This document shows, in pieces, positions 45,017-54,020 of a stretch of DNA of 64,000 nucleotides; position 1 is the stretch's first letter; each line of letters begins with the position of its first letter. The position numbers and the translations under genes were made by a program. The notes under the pieces were generated by a model, which was not told the origin of the DNA, did no database searches, and was given only the letters and a program-made list of their open reading frames with translations. The DNA lies in the NCBI RefSeq assembly GCF_000797465.1, contig NZ_JSWG01000009.1, forward strand, positions 1 to 64,000, in the 5' to 3' direction. The DNA is from Psychroserpens jangbogonensis (GTDB lineage: Bacteria > Bacteroidota > Bacteroidia > Flavobacteriales > Flavobacteriaceae).

Positions 45017-46455
45017 AAACTACAACTTGTGATTTCTGAAACTCGTAATGTATTCACCATTCCTTTCTCTTGAATAGGCATTGCTGCCAAACTAATAAGC
45101 ATGTCTCCAACTTCCAAATAGCCTTTTTTACAGGCAATGGCATTTACATCTTCAATGGTTTCGTCTGTACTTACAAATCTATCGTAGTAAAACGACTCAA
45201 CTCCCCAAAGTAAACTTAATTGTGTTAGAATTCGCTTGTTAGAAGTAAACACTAAAATATGAGCGCTTGGTCTCCATGCCGAAATTTGAAAAGCTGTATA
45301 ACCACTATTCGTTAATGTCGAAATTGCCTTAGCATTAATTTCGTTAGCCATGTTGGCTGCATGAAAACATATAGATTTTGTAATGTAACGTTTCGTTCGA
45401 ATATGAGGAGGCGATTGTGGTACCTTAATTAAACTAGAGTCTTCGACACTCTTAATAATATTAGCCATTTGGGTAATAACTTGTACTGGGTAATTTCCAA
45501 CAGAAGTTTCACCAGATAACATTACAGCATCAGCACCATCCATGACAGAATTGGCAACATCGTTTACCTCTGCACGTGTAGGTGTTAAGCTTGTAATCAT
45601 CGTTTCCATCATTTGGGTAGCAATAATTACAGGTATTCTAGCACGTTTAGCACGTAATACTAATTGCTTTTGAATTAACGGCACTTCCTCTGCAGGAATT
45701 TCTACACCTAAATCTCCACGAGCAACCATTAGTCCGTCGCAATATGCAACAATCTTATCAATGTTTTCTACTGCTTCTGGTTTTTCAATTTTAGCTATAA
45801 TTGGAATTTTATGATCACTATGTTCTTTAATTAATTCTTCAAGTTCCATTAAATCTTCTGCATGACGTACAAACGATAAAGCCATCCAATCTACTTGTAA
45901 TTCACAAGCAAAAATAGCATCTTCAATATCTTTTTCTGTAAGTGCAGGCTGAGAAATATTTGTGTTTGGAAGGTTGACACCTTTTTTAGATTTCAAAGGT
46001 CCACCTTGTATCACTCTTGCTTTAACTTCTGATTTTTTATCTGTAGAAACAACTTCAAATATTAATTTCCCATCATCTAACAGAATGCGTTCTCCAGGTT
46101 TTGCATCTTGAGGAAACTTATCATATGTCATATAAACACGTTCTTTAGTGCCTTCAAAACGTTCTCCAGTTGCAAAAATAATTTCATCGCCTTCATTGAC
46201 AACTACTTCACCTTTCATAACACCAACTCTCAATTTTGGTCCTTGTAAATCACCTAAAATTGCTGCATTATAACCAAATTCTTCATTTAACTCACGAATC
46301 ATAGTAACTCGTTCTTTAACATCATCATAGTCGGCATGAGAGAAATTAATTCTAAAAACATTAGCGCCTTCTTCAAGCATTCTTTTTAGAACATCTTTAC
46401 TACTCGTTGCAGGTCCTAAAGTAGCAACAATCTTGGTTTTCTTTTTTCGTAACAT
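45013..46455 (-). CDS. pyk: Pyruvate kinase
   Basis: 480 aa. It makes pyruvate and ATP from PEP and ADP in glycolysis. Seen: KIVATLGPATSS and VFRINFSHADYDD at the N-terminus, the IPIIAKIEKPEAVEN lysine/glutamate motif (about 220), GLMVARGDLGVEIP, ATQMMETMITSLTPTRAEV and MDGADAVMLSGETSVG. The C-terminal domain is present. Its ATG overlaps the IPExxxVDY stop by one base (TAATG). Confidence 0.97.
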   Translation of the reverse strand: MLRKKKTKIVATLGPATSSKDVLKRMLEEGANVFRINFSHADYDDVKERVTMIRELNEEFGYNAAILGDLQGPKLRVGVMKGEVVVNEGDEIIFATGERFEGTKERVYMTYDKFPQDAKPGERILLDDGKLIFEVVSTDKKSEVKARVIQGGPLKSKKGVNLPNTNISQPALTEKDIEDAIFACELQVDWMALSFVRHAEDLMELEELIKEHSDHKIPIIAKIEKPEAVENIDKIVAYCDGLMVARGDLGVEIPAEEVPLIQKQLVLRAKRARIPVIIATQMMETMITSLTPTRAEVNDVANSVMDGADAVMLSGETSVGNYPVQVITQMANIIKSVEDSSLIKVPQSPPHIRTKRYITKSICFHAANMANEINAKAISTLTNSGYTAFQISAWRPSAHILVFTSNKRILTQLSLLWGVESFYYDRFVSTDETIEDVNAIACKKGYLEVGDMLISLAAMPIQEKGMVNTLRVSEITSCSF

Positions 46456-46937
46456 TAATTAAAAATTAAATGATCTTTTGATTTTATCTGGTCTACATCA
46501 ATATTATAAGATGTAATTACTTGAGGTATTGATTGTATTTTATTGAGAATACTCTTCTCATTAAAATTTTGGTTTTCATTACTTACTTTAATTAGATAAT
46601 CTACATTTTTAAATTCTGGTAATAAATTGTAGGTTTTCATAATTGAATTCTGACTCTCAAATAATGATCCAGAACTCTGCAACGCAGCTTCTTCTTTCTT
46701 ACAAATATTAGACACTAAATTCCATGTAGTATCCATGATTATATTATCCCACTCATAAATGGCGTAAGAAGCAGCAAAATAATTATAGTCTAAATCTTGA
46801 GGCTTACGCTTTAAATTGAGACCTAGATGTTTATTAAGAAGATAGGCTAATCTATAATCTTCCAGCCTGCAATGAATTGCCAAAAGCGTAAAAGAAGTGT
46901 CGTAAAAATCGTCTACAAGTAACTTGTGTAAAGCCAT
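46455..46937 (-). CDS. IPExxxVDY family protein
   Basis: 160 aa, cytoplasmic. It carries the family motif as LPEFKNVDYLIKV (near 118-130), and the N-terminal LAIHCRLEDYRLAYLLNKHL. The family is restricted to Bacteroidota, lies next to rnc and pyk in many genomes, and has no known function. Here it overlaps pyk by one base. Promoter TACATTTG at 46959-46952. Confidence 0.88.
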   Translation of the reverse strand: MALHKLLVDDFYDTSFTLLAIHCRLEDYRLAYLLNKHLGLNLKRKPQDLDYNYFAASYAIYEWDNIIMDTTWNLVSNICKKEEAALQSSGSLFESQNSIMKTYNLLPEFKNVDYLIKVSNENQNFNEKSILNKIQSIPQVITSYNIDVDQIKSKDHLIFN

Positions 46938-46951
46938 AATTTAACCACTAT

Positions 46952-46959
46952 CAAATGTA
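46952..46959 (-). promoter_or_regulatory. -7 box TACATTTG of IPExxxVDY-pyk operon
   Basis: Exact match on the minus strand, 14 nt before the ATG. Confidence 0.6.
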
Positions 46960-47072
46960 AATATAGTACATTATGACTAGTTTGAGATTAAGTTTTTATT
47001 AATCTTAACAGCCTAAGGCTTCGAAAACGTTATAGTACTACAAATATTTTTCAGAGAATGGAATATAAGCCA

Positions 47073-47813
47073 TTAAAATACTTTGGAAATCTCTTTTTGG
47101 AAGGCAAAAAACGCACGTCTGGATGCTTTTTCTTCTGCTTTTTTCTTTGAGGTGGCTCTAGCTTTTGAAATGACTTTATCATTTATAGATAATTTAACAG
47201 AGAAGTGTTTTAAGTCATCATTTCCTGTGTCTTCATAAACGTTATAATCAAACGATTTTTTTTCTTTCTGACACCATTCTATAAGTAAGCTTTTATAGCT
47301 AATTACTTTTCCTTCTAAAGTTTCAATATCAACATGAGGCTTTATAACTCTTTTAAAGATAAACTTTTCGCAATGTTTATATCCTCTATCCAAGAAGATT
47401 GCTCCCACGAGAGACTCAAAAAGGTTGCCATGTATATTGTTACCAAAATTTGAGGTAGGTATTTTACTTTCAACCAAATCTATAAGTTTGAGTTCTTTTC
47501 CTAACTCATTAAGGTGTTCTCTACTTACAACTTTAGATCGCATTTTAGTTAAGTAACCTTCATCTCCTTGAGGTACTTTTTCAAATAAATAGGATGCAAT
47601 AACTGCGCTTAACATGGCATCACCAACAAACTCTAATCGCTCATAATTAACTGCATTCCCATCATCATCTTTTAAATTTAAAGACCTATGAGTAAATGCT
47701 TTAATGTAAAGCTCCTTGTTTTTAGGCTTATAGCCAAGAATTTTAGAGAGTTCTAAAAAAAAATTCCCGTCTTTATTAGAACGGGAATTTAATATGTTAC
47801 GAATGATGTTCAT
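47073..47813 (-). CDS. rnc: Ribonuclease III
   Basis: 246 aa. It cuts double-stranded RNA, for rRNA processing and mRNA decay. Seen: the signature NYERLEFVGDAMLSAV (about 58-72), the second acidic site in NLFESLVGAIFLDRGY, and a C-terminal dsRNA-binding domain (KSLLIEWCQKEKKSFDYNVY, KARATSKKKAEEKASRRAF). Last gene of acpP-fabF-rnc, a common arrangement. Confidence 0.97.
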   Translation of the reverse strand: MNIIRNILNSRSNKDGNFFLELSKILGYKPKNKELYIKAFTHRSLNLKDDDGNAVNYERLEFVGDAMLSAVIASYLFEKVPQGDEGYLTKMRSKVVSREHLNELGKELKLIDLVESKIPTSNFGNNIHGNLFESLVGAIFLDRGYKHCEKFIFKRVIKPHVDIETLEGKVISYKSLLIEWCQKEKKSFDYNVYEDTGNDDLKHFSVKLSINDKVISKARATSKKKAEEKASRRAFFAFQKEISKVF

Positions 47814-47819
47814 CCGCCT

Positions 47820-49070
47820 TTAATCTATTTTTTTGAATAATACACAAGCGTTGTGACCGCCAAATCCAAACGTATTACTCATAGCGACTTTAACGTCTCT
47901 TTTTTGTGCTTTATTTAATGTTAAATTAAGTTTAGAATCAATATTTTCATCTACAACTTTGTGATTTATTGTTGGAGGCACAATGCCGTATTCCATTGCT
48001 AAAATTGATGCAATAGATTCGATAGCTCCAGCAGCTCCTAATAAATGTCCAGTCATGGACTTTGTTGAATTAATATTGATGTTTTTTGCGTGGTCTCCAA
48101 ACACTTCAGAAATCGCTTTAAGTTCAGCAACATCTCCTAGAGGTGTTGATGTTCCATGCGTGTTGATGTGATCAACTTCTTCAGGTTTTACTCCAGCATT
48201 TTCTAAACAATTTTTCATTACTGCGATAACACCAATTCCATCTGGATGTGGAGCAGTCATATGATAAGCATCAGAAGATAAACCTCCTCCGAGTACTTCA
48301 GCATAAATTTTTGCTCCTCTAGCTTTAGCGTGCTCATATTCCTCAAGAATAATAGCTCCAGCGCCTTCACCTAAAACAAAACCATCTCTAGTAGCGTCAA
48401 AAGGTCGAGAGGCCGTTTCTGGGCTTTCATTTCTTGTTGATAAAGCATGCATCGCATTAAATCCACCCATGCCTGCAATGGTTACTGCCGCTTCACTTCC
48501 ACCTGTAACGATAACATCACAATGACCCAAACGGATCATATTTAATGAATCGAACATAGCGTTGGCCGAAGAGGCACATGCAGATACAGTTGTATAATTA
48601 GGTCCCATAAATCCATGTTTAATGGATATGTTTCCTGGCGCAATATCTGCAATCATTTTTGGGATAAAAAACGGATTAAATCTTGGTGTTCCATCTCCTT
48701 CTGCAAAGTTTAAAACTTCGTTTTGAAATGTTTCCAATCCTCCAATTCCTGCTCCCCAAATAACACCTACTCGTAATTTATTTACCTTTTCCAGATCTAA
48801 CTTAGAATCTAAAATGGCTTCATCTGAAGCCACCATAGCATACTGTGTAAATCTATCCATTTTACGAGCTTCTTTTCTGTGTAGAAAATCTTCGGCGTTA
48901 AAGTTTTTTAATTCACAAGCGAATTTTGTTTTGAACTTTTCAGTATCAAAATATGTTATAGGTGCAGCACCACTTTTACCACTAATAAGTGCATCCCAAA
49001 ATTCATCTTTGGTATTGCCTATAGGTGTAAGCGCTCCTAAACCGGTAACTACTACTCGCTTTAATTCCAT
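47820..49070 (-). CDS. fabF: 3-oxoacyl-[acyl-carrier-protein] synthase II
   Basis: 416 aa. Condenses malonyl-ACP with acyl-ACP in fatty acid elongation. The Cys-His-His triad is seen in TVSACASSANAMFDS (about 165), NTHGTSTPLGD (about 305) and KSMTGHLLGAAGAIE (about 342). It is 14 nt downstream of acpP and 6 nt before rnc. Confidence 0.98.
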   Translation of the reverse strand: MELKRVVVTGLGALTPIGNTKDEFWDALISGKSGAAPITYFDTEKFKTKFACELKNFNAEDFLHRKEARKMDRFTQYAMVASDEAILDSKLDLEKVNKLRVGVIWGAGIGGLETFQNEVLNFAEGDGTPRFNPFFIPKMIADIAPGNISIKHGFMGPNYTTVSACASSANAMFDSLNMIRLGHCDVIVTGGSEAAVTIAGMGGFNAMHALSTRNESPETASRPFDATRDGFVLGEGAGAIILEEYEHAKARGAKIYAEVLGGGLSSDAYHMTAPHPDGIGVIAVMKNCLENAGVKPEEVDHINTHGTSTPLGDVAELKAISEVFGDHAKNININSTKSMTGHLLGAAGAIESIASILAMEYGIVPPTINHKVVDENIDSKLNLTLNKAQKRDVKVAMSNTFGFGGHNACVLFKKID

Positions 49071-49084
49071 AAAAATTTATTGGA

Positions 49085-49318
49085 TTATTTTGCTTCTTCT
49101 ATATAAGAGATCGCTTGACCTACTGTAGCAATGTTTTCAGCTTGATCGTCTGGGATTTGAATATCGAATTCCTTTTCAAATTCCATGATTAATTCGACAG
49201 TGTCTAATGAATCTGCTCCTAAATCGTTAGTGAAGCTCGCTTCTATAACAACTTCGTTTTCATCAACTCCTAATTTGTCTACGATAATCGCTTTTACTCT
49301 TGATGCAATGTCTGACAT
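49085..49318 (-). CDS. acpP: Acyl carrier protein
   Basis: 77 aa, acidic. [18 protein letters not shown] contains the DSL serine (about 38) that carries phosphopantetheine. First gene of acpP-fabF-rnc; promoter at 49357-49350. Confidence 0.98.
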   Translation of the reverse strand: MSDIASRVKAIIVDKLGVDENEVVIEASFTNDLGADSLDTVELIMEFEKEFDIQIPDDQAENIATVGQAISYIEEAK

Positions 49319-49349
49319 GATTTTTTAATTTTAAGTTTTAATTAGGTCG

Positions 49350-49357
49350 CAAAAATA
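49350..49357 (-). promoter_or_regulatory. acpP-fabF-rnc -7 box TATTTTTG
   Basis: Exact match on the minus strand; leader about 25 nt. It shares a 185-bp gap with divergent purN, for which I see no clear box. Confidence 0.6.
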
Positions 49358-49503
49358 AAAAAACTTTATTTCAATACACGCCTTTAATCTAAAAATGTGT
49401 CTGTAATTTACTAAAATTACTTTGAAGAATTTATCTTTTGCGGTCTAATTGTTAATTATTATTCCTTTTTTTGTTCTGAATAATAGTAACTGATTGTCTG
49501 TAA

Positions 49504-50070
49504 ATGAAACGTATTGTAATCTTTGCGTCCGGAAGTGGCACTAATGCTGAAAATTTAATTGAGTTTTTTCACAACAGAGAAAATGCTTCTGTTATTCAGG
49601 TACTAACTAACAATTCTCGTGCCAAAGTTTTAGACCGTGCAAAAAATTTAAATGTTAGCGCTTTGTCTTTCAATAGAATAGCGTTTTCAAAAACAAATGA
49701 TGTACTTAATATCCTTGAAGCTTCTAAACCAGATTTAATTGTCTTAGCTGGCTTTCTTTGGAAATTTCCTGAACATATTCTGAAAGCATTCCCAAACAAA
49801 GTCATTAATATTCATCCTGCTCTTTTACCAAAATACGGAGGAAAAGGAATGTATGGAATGCATGTTCATGAAGCTGTAGTTTCTAATAAAGAGAAAAAAA
49901 CCGGAATCACAATTCATTATGTAAATGAAAAATATGATGAAGGTGCTATTATTTTTCAAGCAACATGTGATGTAAATGTTTCAGATTCTGCTCAAAACGT
50001 AGCCGATAAGATTCATGAATTAGAAATGGAACACTTTCCGAAAGTAGTTGAAAAACTTTTAAATGAGTAA
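49504..50070 (+). CDS. purN: Phosphoribosylglycinamide formyltransferase
   Basis: 188 aa. Transfers the formyl group from 10-formyl-THF in purine synthesis. Seen: FASGSGTNAENLIEFF (PRPP-sugar binding, about 8-23), LAGFLWKFPEHIL, the catalytic NIHPALLPKYGGKGMYG (Asn/His, about 100-116) and ITIHYVNEKYDEGAII with the catalytic Asp. Divergent from acpP. The last 8 bases overlap the RNase H gene. Confidence 0.95.
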   Translation: MKRIVIFASGSGTNAENLIEFFHNRENASVIQVLTNNSRAKVLDRAKNLNVSALSFNRIAFSKTNDVLNILEASKPDLIVLAGFLWKFPEHILKAFPNKVINIHPALLPKYGGKGMYGMHVHEAVVSNKEKKTGITIHYVNEKYDEGAIIFQATCDVNVSDSAQNVADKIHELEMEHFPKVVEKLLNE

Positions 50071-50704
50071 AAAGAAAAAAAAATACTACACCGTTTGGAA
50101 AGGACATCATACTGGTGTTTTTGAATCTTGGAATGATTGTAAAGCACAAATTAAAGATTTTCAAGGCGCTCAATATAAATCATTCGCCACTTTTGATGCC
50201 GCAAAAAAAGCTCTAAAAGGCAACTATTTTGATTATATAGGGAAAAATAAATCGTTCACTAGCGAACTTACAGAAGATCAACTCAAAAAAATAGGAGTGC
50301 CAAATTACAAATCCATTTCTGTAGACGCTGCGTCTTCTGGAAATCCTGGAAAAATGGAATACCGTGGAGTGGTTACAAAAACAAAAAAACAACTCTTTAT
50401 TCAAGGACCATTTGAAGAAGGTACAAATAATATTGGTGAGTTTTTAGCCATTGTACACGGACTTGCATTTCTGAAAAAGAAAGACAGCGACCTCATCATG
50501 TATACCGATTCTAGAACCGCAATGAGTTGGGTTAGAAAAAAAACCTGCAACACTAAACTAGACCGTAATGCTAAAAACAAAGCTTTGTTTGAATTGGTTG
50601 ATCGTGCAGTTGATTGGTTAAAAAACAATAGCTATACTACAACTATTGTTAAATGGGAAACTAAAGCTTGGGGAGAAATTCCTGCAGATTTTGGCCGAAA
50701 ATAA
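50063..50704 (+). CDS. Ribonuclease H with N-terminal viroplasmin (RNA/DNA hybrid-binding) domain
   Basis: 213 aa. Residues about 7-50 (YYTVWKGHHTGVFESWNDCK, YKSFATFDAAKKAL) form the hybrid-binding/viroplasmin domain also seen at the N-terminus of RNase HI in eukaryotes. The catalytic domain follows with SVDAASSGNPGKMEYRG (first Asp), NNIGEFLAIVHGLAFL (Glu) and MYTDSRTAMSWVRKK (Asp). The enzyme removes RNA from hybrids. It overlaps purN by 8 bp, suggesting coupled translation. Confidence 0.93.
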   Translation: MSKKKKKYYTVWKGHHTGVFESWNDCKAQIKDFQGAQYKSFATFDAAKKALKGNYFDYIGKNKSFTSELTEDQLKKIGVPNYKSISVDAASSGNPGKMEYRGVVTKTKKQLFIQGPFEEGTNNIGEFLAIVHGLAFLKKKDSDLIMYTDSRTAMSWVRKKTCNTKLDRNAKNKALFELVDRAVDWLKNNSYTTTIVKWETKAWGEIPADFGRK

Positions 50705-50730
50705 ATTCGTTTTTTAGTCCTTAAAAAACG

Positions 50731-50738
50731 TATATTTG
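50731..50738 (+). promoter_or_regulatory. -7 box TATATTTG of PfkB kinase gene
   Basis: Exact match 21 nt before ATG 50760. The TTG of the box is in frame with the gene and easily mistaken for a start. Confidence 0.65.
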
Positions 50739-50759
50739 CAGCAAATTTTAAAACGCCTT

Positions 50760-51686
50760 ATGAGCAAATTAGTTATAGTTGGTACAGTCGCTTTTGATGC
50801 TATCGAAACCCCTTTTGGAAAAACAGATAAAATTTTAGGTGGTGCAGCCACTTTTATTGGATTAGCAGCATCTCAATTTGATGTAGATTCTGCTGCAGTT
50901 TCTGTAGTTGGTGGTGATTTTCCACAAGAATATTTAGACTTATTATCAGATAGAAACGTAAACATAGAAGGTATAGAAATCGTTAAAGAAGGAAAAACTT
51001 TCTTCTGGAGTGGTAAGTATCATAATGATATGAATTCAAGAGATACTTTAGCCACAGAACTAAATGTACTTGCAGATTTTGACCCTAAAGTTCCAGTTCA
51101 CTATCAAGATGCCGAAGTTGTAATGTTAGGAAACTTGCATCCAATGGTTCAAATGAGTGTATTAAATCAAATGACTAATAAGCCAAAAATGGTTATTTTA
51201 GACACCATGAATTTCTGGATGGATTGTGCTCTTGAAGATTTACACAAGGTCATAGAAAAAGTAGATGTTATTACCATAAATGATGAAGAAGCAAGACAGT
51301 TAACTGGAGAATATTCTTTAGTTGTAGCTGCTCGTAAAATTCATGAGATGGGACCAAAATATGTTGTGATTAAGAAAGGAGAACATGGTGCATTATTATT
51401 TCATGAGGATAATGTGTTTTATGCTCCAGCCTTACCTTTAGAAGAAGTCTTTGATCCAACAGGAGCAGGTGACACCTTTGCTGGTGGTTTTGCTGGTTAT
51501 TTAGCAAGTACAGAAGATTATTCTTTTGAGAACATGAAAAATGCTGTCATATTTGGTTCAAACTTGGCCTCCTTCTGTGTGGAGAAATTTGGTACAGAAC
51601 GTATGCAACATTTAACGAAAGATGAAATTGACTACAGACTAAAAGAGTTCAAACAACTCACTCAATTTAATATTGAATTATCATAA
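50760..51686 (+). CDS. PfkB-family sugar/nucleoside kinase
   Basis: 308 aa from ATG 50760 (MSKLVIVGTVAFDAIETPFG). Seen: GGAATFIGLAASQF, VITINDEEARQLTGE and the catalytic and ATP-binding VFDPTGAGDTFAGGFAGYL (Asp near 240). It belongs to the ribokinase/adenosine-kinase group; the neighbours purN and purF make a nucleoside or ribose substrate attractive, but this is inference. The start is ATG because the in-frame TTG at 50736 belongs to the promoter box. Confidence 0.9.
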   Translation: MSKLVIVGTVAFDAIETPFGKTDKILGGAATFIGLAASQFDVDSAAVSVVGGDFPQEYLDLLSDRNVNIEGIEIVKEGKTFFWSGKYHNDMNSRDTLATELNVLADFDPKVPVHYQDAEVVMLGNLHPMVQMSVLNQMTNKPKMVILDTMNFWMDCALEDLHKVIEKVDVITINDEEARQLTGEYSLVVAARKIHEMGPKYVVIKKGEHGALLFHEDNVFYAPALPLEEVFDPTGAGDTFAGGFAGYLASTEDYSFENMKNAVIFGSNLASFCVEKFGTERMQHLTKDEIDYRLKEFKQLTQFNIELS

Positions 51687-51689
51687 ACC

Positions 51690-51717
51690 AACGCGCTCAA
51701 AATTGAGCGCGTTTTTT
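51690..51717 (+). terminator. Intrinsic terminator after PfkB gene
   Basis: AACGCGCTCAA and TTGAGCGCGTT form a perfect stem, then a T-run. Confidence 0.92.
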
Positions 51718-51741
51718 ATTTAATACTAAATCCGAAATTTA

Positions 51742-51749
51742 TAATTTTG
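51742..51749 (+). promoter_or_regulatory. -7 box TAATTTTG of purF-like gene
   Basis: Exact TAnnTTTG; leader about 20 nt to ATG 51776. Confidence 0.6.
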
Positions 51750-51775
51750 GAACACTTAAAAACAAGAATACAACA

Positions 51776-53674
51776 ATGAGCGATGCTTTAAAACATGAAT
51801 GCGGAATTGCACTCGTAAGACTTAAAAAACCATTAGAGTATTACAAAGAAAAGTACGGAAGTGCATTTTACGGCGTAAACAAAATGTATCTCATGATGGA
51901 GAAGCAGCACAATCGTGGTCAAGATGGAGCTGGTTTTGCAAGTATTAAATTAGATACTTTACCTGGAGAACGCTATATAAGTCGAGTACGATCTATCGCT
52001 CAGCAGCCAATTCAAGATATTTTTGCTCAAATAAATGAACGCATCAATGATGAGTTAGATGAGCATCCTGAATACCAAGATAATGTGGCACTTCAAAAAA
52101 AACATATACCATATATAGGTGAATTGCTTTTAGGTCATGTTCGTTATGGAACCTTTGGGAAAAACAGTGTTGAGAGTGTTCATCCATTTTTAAGACAAAA
52201 CAATTGGATGCATAGAAATCTTATTGTAGCTGGAAACTTTAATATGACCAATGTAAACGAATTGTTTGATGGCTTAGTTGAACTTGGTCAGCATCCTAAA
52301 GATAAGGTTGACACCATTACTATTATGGAGAAAATTGGTCACTTTCTTGATGATGCGGTTAGTAAAATTTATAAAAATCTTAAAAAAGAAGGCTACAGTA
52401 AAAGCGAATGTTCTCCTTTAATTGCAGAACGTTTAAATGTTGCTAAAATATTGAAAAAAGCATCTAAAAACTGGGATGGTGGTTATGCTATGGCTGGTTT
52501 ATTAGGTCATGGAGATTCTTTTGTACTGCGAGATCCTGCTGGCATTAGACCAACTTATTATTTTGAAGATGATGAGATAGTCGCTGTCGCATCAGAGCGT
52601 CCTGTATTACAAACTGTATTTAATGTTGATTTTGAAGATGTAAAGGAATTAGCTCCAGGACATGCTATTATTACTAAGAAATCTGGAGAGGTATTCATTG
52701 AAAAAATCATTGAACCTTTAGAACGAAAAGCTTGTTCGTTTGAACGTATTTATTTTTCAAGAGGAAGTGATGCAGAGATTTATCAGGAGCGTAAAACTTT
52801 AGGGAAATTATTAATGCCTAAAGTATTAGAAGCTATAAATGAAGACACTAAAAATACAGTCTTTTCATATATACCAAATACTGCCGAAACTTCGTTCTTC
52901 GGAATGATAGAAACTGTTGAACAACATCTCAACGAACGAAAAACACAAGCAATATTAAATGGTAACGGAAAACTTTCAGCAGAAAACGTAACCGAGATTC
53001 TTTCTGAAAGACCTAGAATTGAAAAGATTGCCATCAAAGATGTAAAACTTAGAACCTTCATTACAGAAGACAGTAGTCGTGATGACTTAGTAGCTCATGT
53101 TTATGATGTCACCTATGGTGTTATTAAACCAACTGACAACTTAGTAATTATAGATGATAGTATTGTAAGAGGTACAACACTTAAAAAGAGTATCATTAAA
53201 ATGATGGATCGCTTAAACCCGAAACAAATTGTCGTGGTTTCATCTGCTCCACAAATTCGTTATCCAGATTGTTATGGTATTGACATGGCAAACCTTGAAG
53301 GTTTAATCGCTTTTAGAGCCATGCTTGAGTTATTAAAAGAAAATGATAAATACCACATGATTGAAGAGGTATATCATAAGTGCAAAGCTCAACTAAAATT
53401 AAAAGACCGTAAGGTCAAAAACTTTGTAAAAGATTTATATAGTGAATTTACTGTTGATCAGATTTCAGATAAGATTTCAGAATTGATATCAGACGATACT
53501 GTAAAAGCAAAGGTGAAAACTATTTTTCAGCCAATAGAAAATCTACATAAAGCATGTCCTAAAAATTTAGGAGATTGGTATTTCACGGGAAACTATCCTA
53601 CTGCTGGTGGTAATCGTGTGGTTAACAAGGCTTTTATTAATTTTTACGAAGGGAATAAAGAAAGAGCCTACTAG
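51776..53674 (+). CDS. purF: Amidophosphoribosyltransferase, long form
   Basis: 632 aa, longer than a standard PurF of about 470-510. It makes phosphoribosylamine from PRPP and glutamine, the first step of purine synthesis. Seen: a short propeptide then HECGIALVRL with the nucleophile Cys at 9, HNRGQDGAGFA (about 46), LLGHVRYGTFG (about 122), SFVLRDPAGIRPTYYF and the PRPP loop LVIIDDSIVRGTTLKKS (about 455). Extra residues are in the glutaminase domain (about 85-115 and 170-235) and at the C-terminus. It is probably the Bacteroidota long paralogue; it has its own promoter. Confidence 0.92.
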   Translation: MSDALKHECGIALVRLKKPLEYYKEKYGSAFYGVNKMYLMMEKQHNRGQDGAGFASIKLDTLPGERYISRVRSIAQQPIQDIFAQINERINDELDEHPEYQDNVALQKKHIPYIGELLLGHVRYGTFGKNSVESVHPFLRQNNWMHRNLIVAGNFNMTNVNELFDGLVELGQHPKDKVDTITIMEKIGHFLDDAVSKIYKNLKKEGYSKSECSPLIAERLNVAKILKKASKNWDGGYAMAGLLGHGDSFVLRDPAGIRPTYYFEDDEIVAVASERPVLQTVFNVDFEDVKELAPGHAIITKKSGEVFIEKIIEPLERKACSFERIYFSRGSDAEIYQERKTLGKLLMPKVLEAINEDTKNTVFSYIPNTAETSFFGMIETVEQHLNERKTQAILNGNGKLSAENVTEILSERPRIEKIAIKDVKLRTFITEDSSRDDLVAHVYDVTYGVIKPTDNLVIIDDSIVRGTTLKKSIIKMMDRLNPKQIVVVSSAPQIRYPDCYGIDMANLEGLIAFRAMLELLKENDKYHMIEEVYHKCKAQLKLKDRKVKNFVKDLYSEFTVDQISDKISELISDDTVKAKVKTIFQPIENLHKACPKNLGDWYFTGNYPTAGGNRVVNKAFINFYEGNKERAY

Positions 53675-53775
53675 ACAAAATACATAATATTAGCGTTTTA
53701 TCCGAAAAAAAGTGTTGTTTGTCCGAAAAAAATGCTTTTCGTCTGATTTTTGTTTAGGATTAAACAAAATACACA

Positions 53776-53860
53776 TACATTGGTGTCACCATAACATAAG
53801 TAGGTTAAGTTCATGGTAGATTTGGGGCAAAAAAAGGTGAACGTAAGTTCACCTTTTTTT
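53776..53860 (+). ncRNA. Predicted small RNA, copy 1, with promoter box and terminator
   Basis: Box TACATTGG (53776-53783, one mismatch) lies 3 nt before a conserved unit starting CACCATAAC at 53787. Predicted RNA about 74 nt. The 5' hairpin pairs ACCATAAC with GTT-C-ATGGT (one bulged C) and inside TAA with TTA around a GTAGG loop. A single-stranded linker AGATTTGGGGCAAAAAAA follows, then the terminator GGTGAAC-GTAA-GTTCACC and seven Ts (53836-53860). No conserved peptide: a short ATG frame changes phase between the copies. An Rfam search, including Flavo-1, is the first test. Confidence 0.65.
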
Positions 53861-54020
53861 ATTAACATAGGTTAATAATTATATAACGACTTGTTTCTCA
53901 ATTTCTTTATACAATCAATTAAAGCATTTCTTTATTGCTACTAATGATGCCGTTTTCCCCGTTTAAGCCAATTTATTCGTCGTTAGTCTAATAAATTTAA
54001 CAATTAGAAAAAAGTCCAGT

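Noticed and set aside
50736-50759. Eight-residue extension of the PfkB kinase
   Set aside because: The start TTG is inside TATATTTG; ATG 50760 begins the conserved first strand.
53811-53876. Possible 20-residue peptide starting MVDLGQ in the small RNA units
   Set aside because: The two-base indel puts the two copies in different frames after Q; no conservation beyond the RNA.
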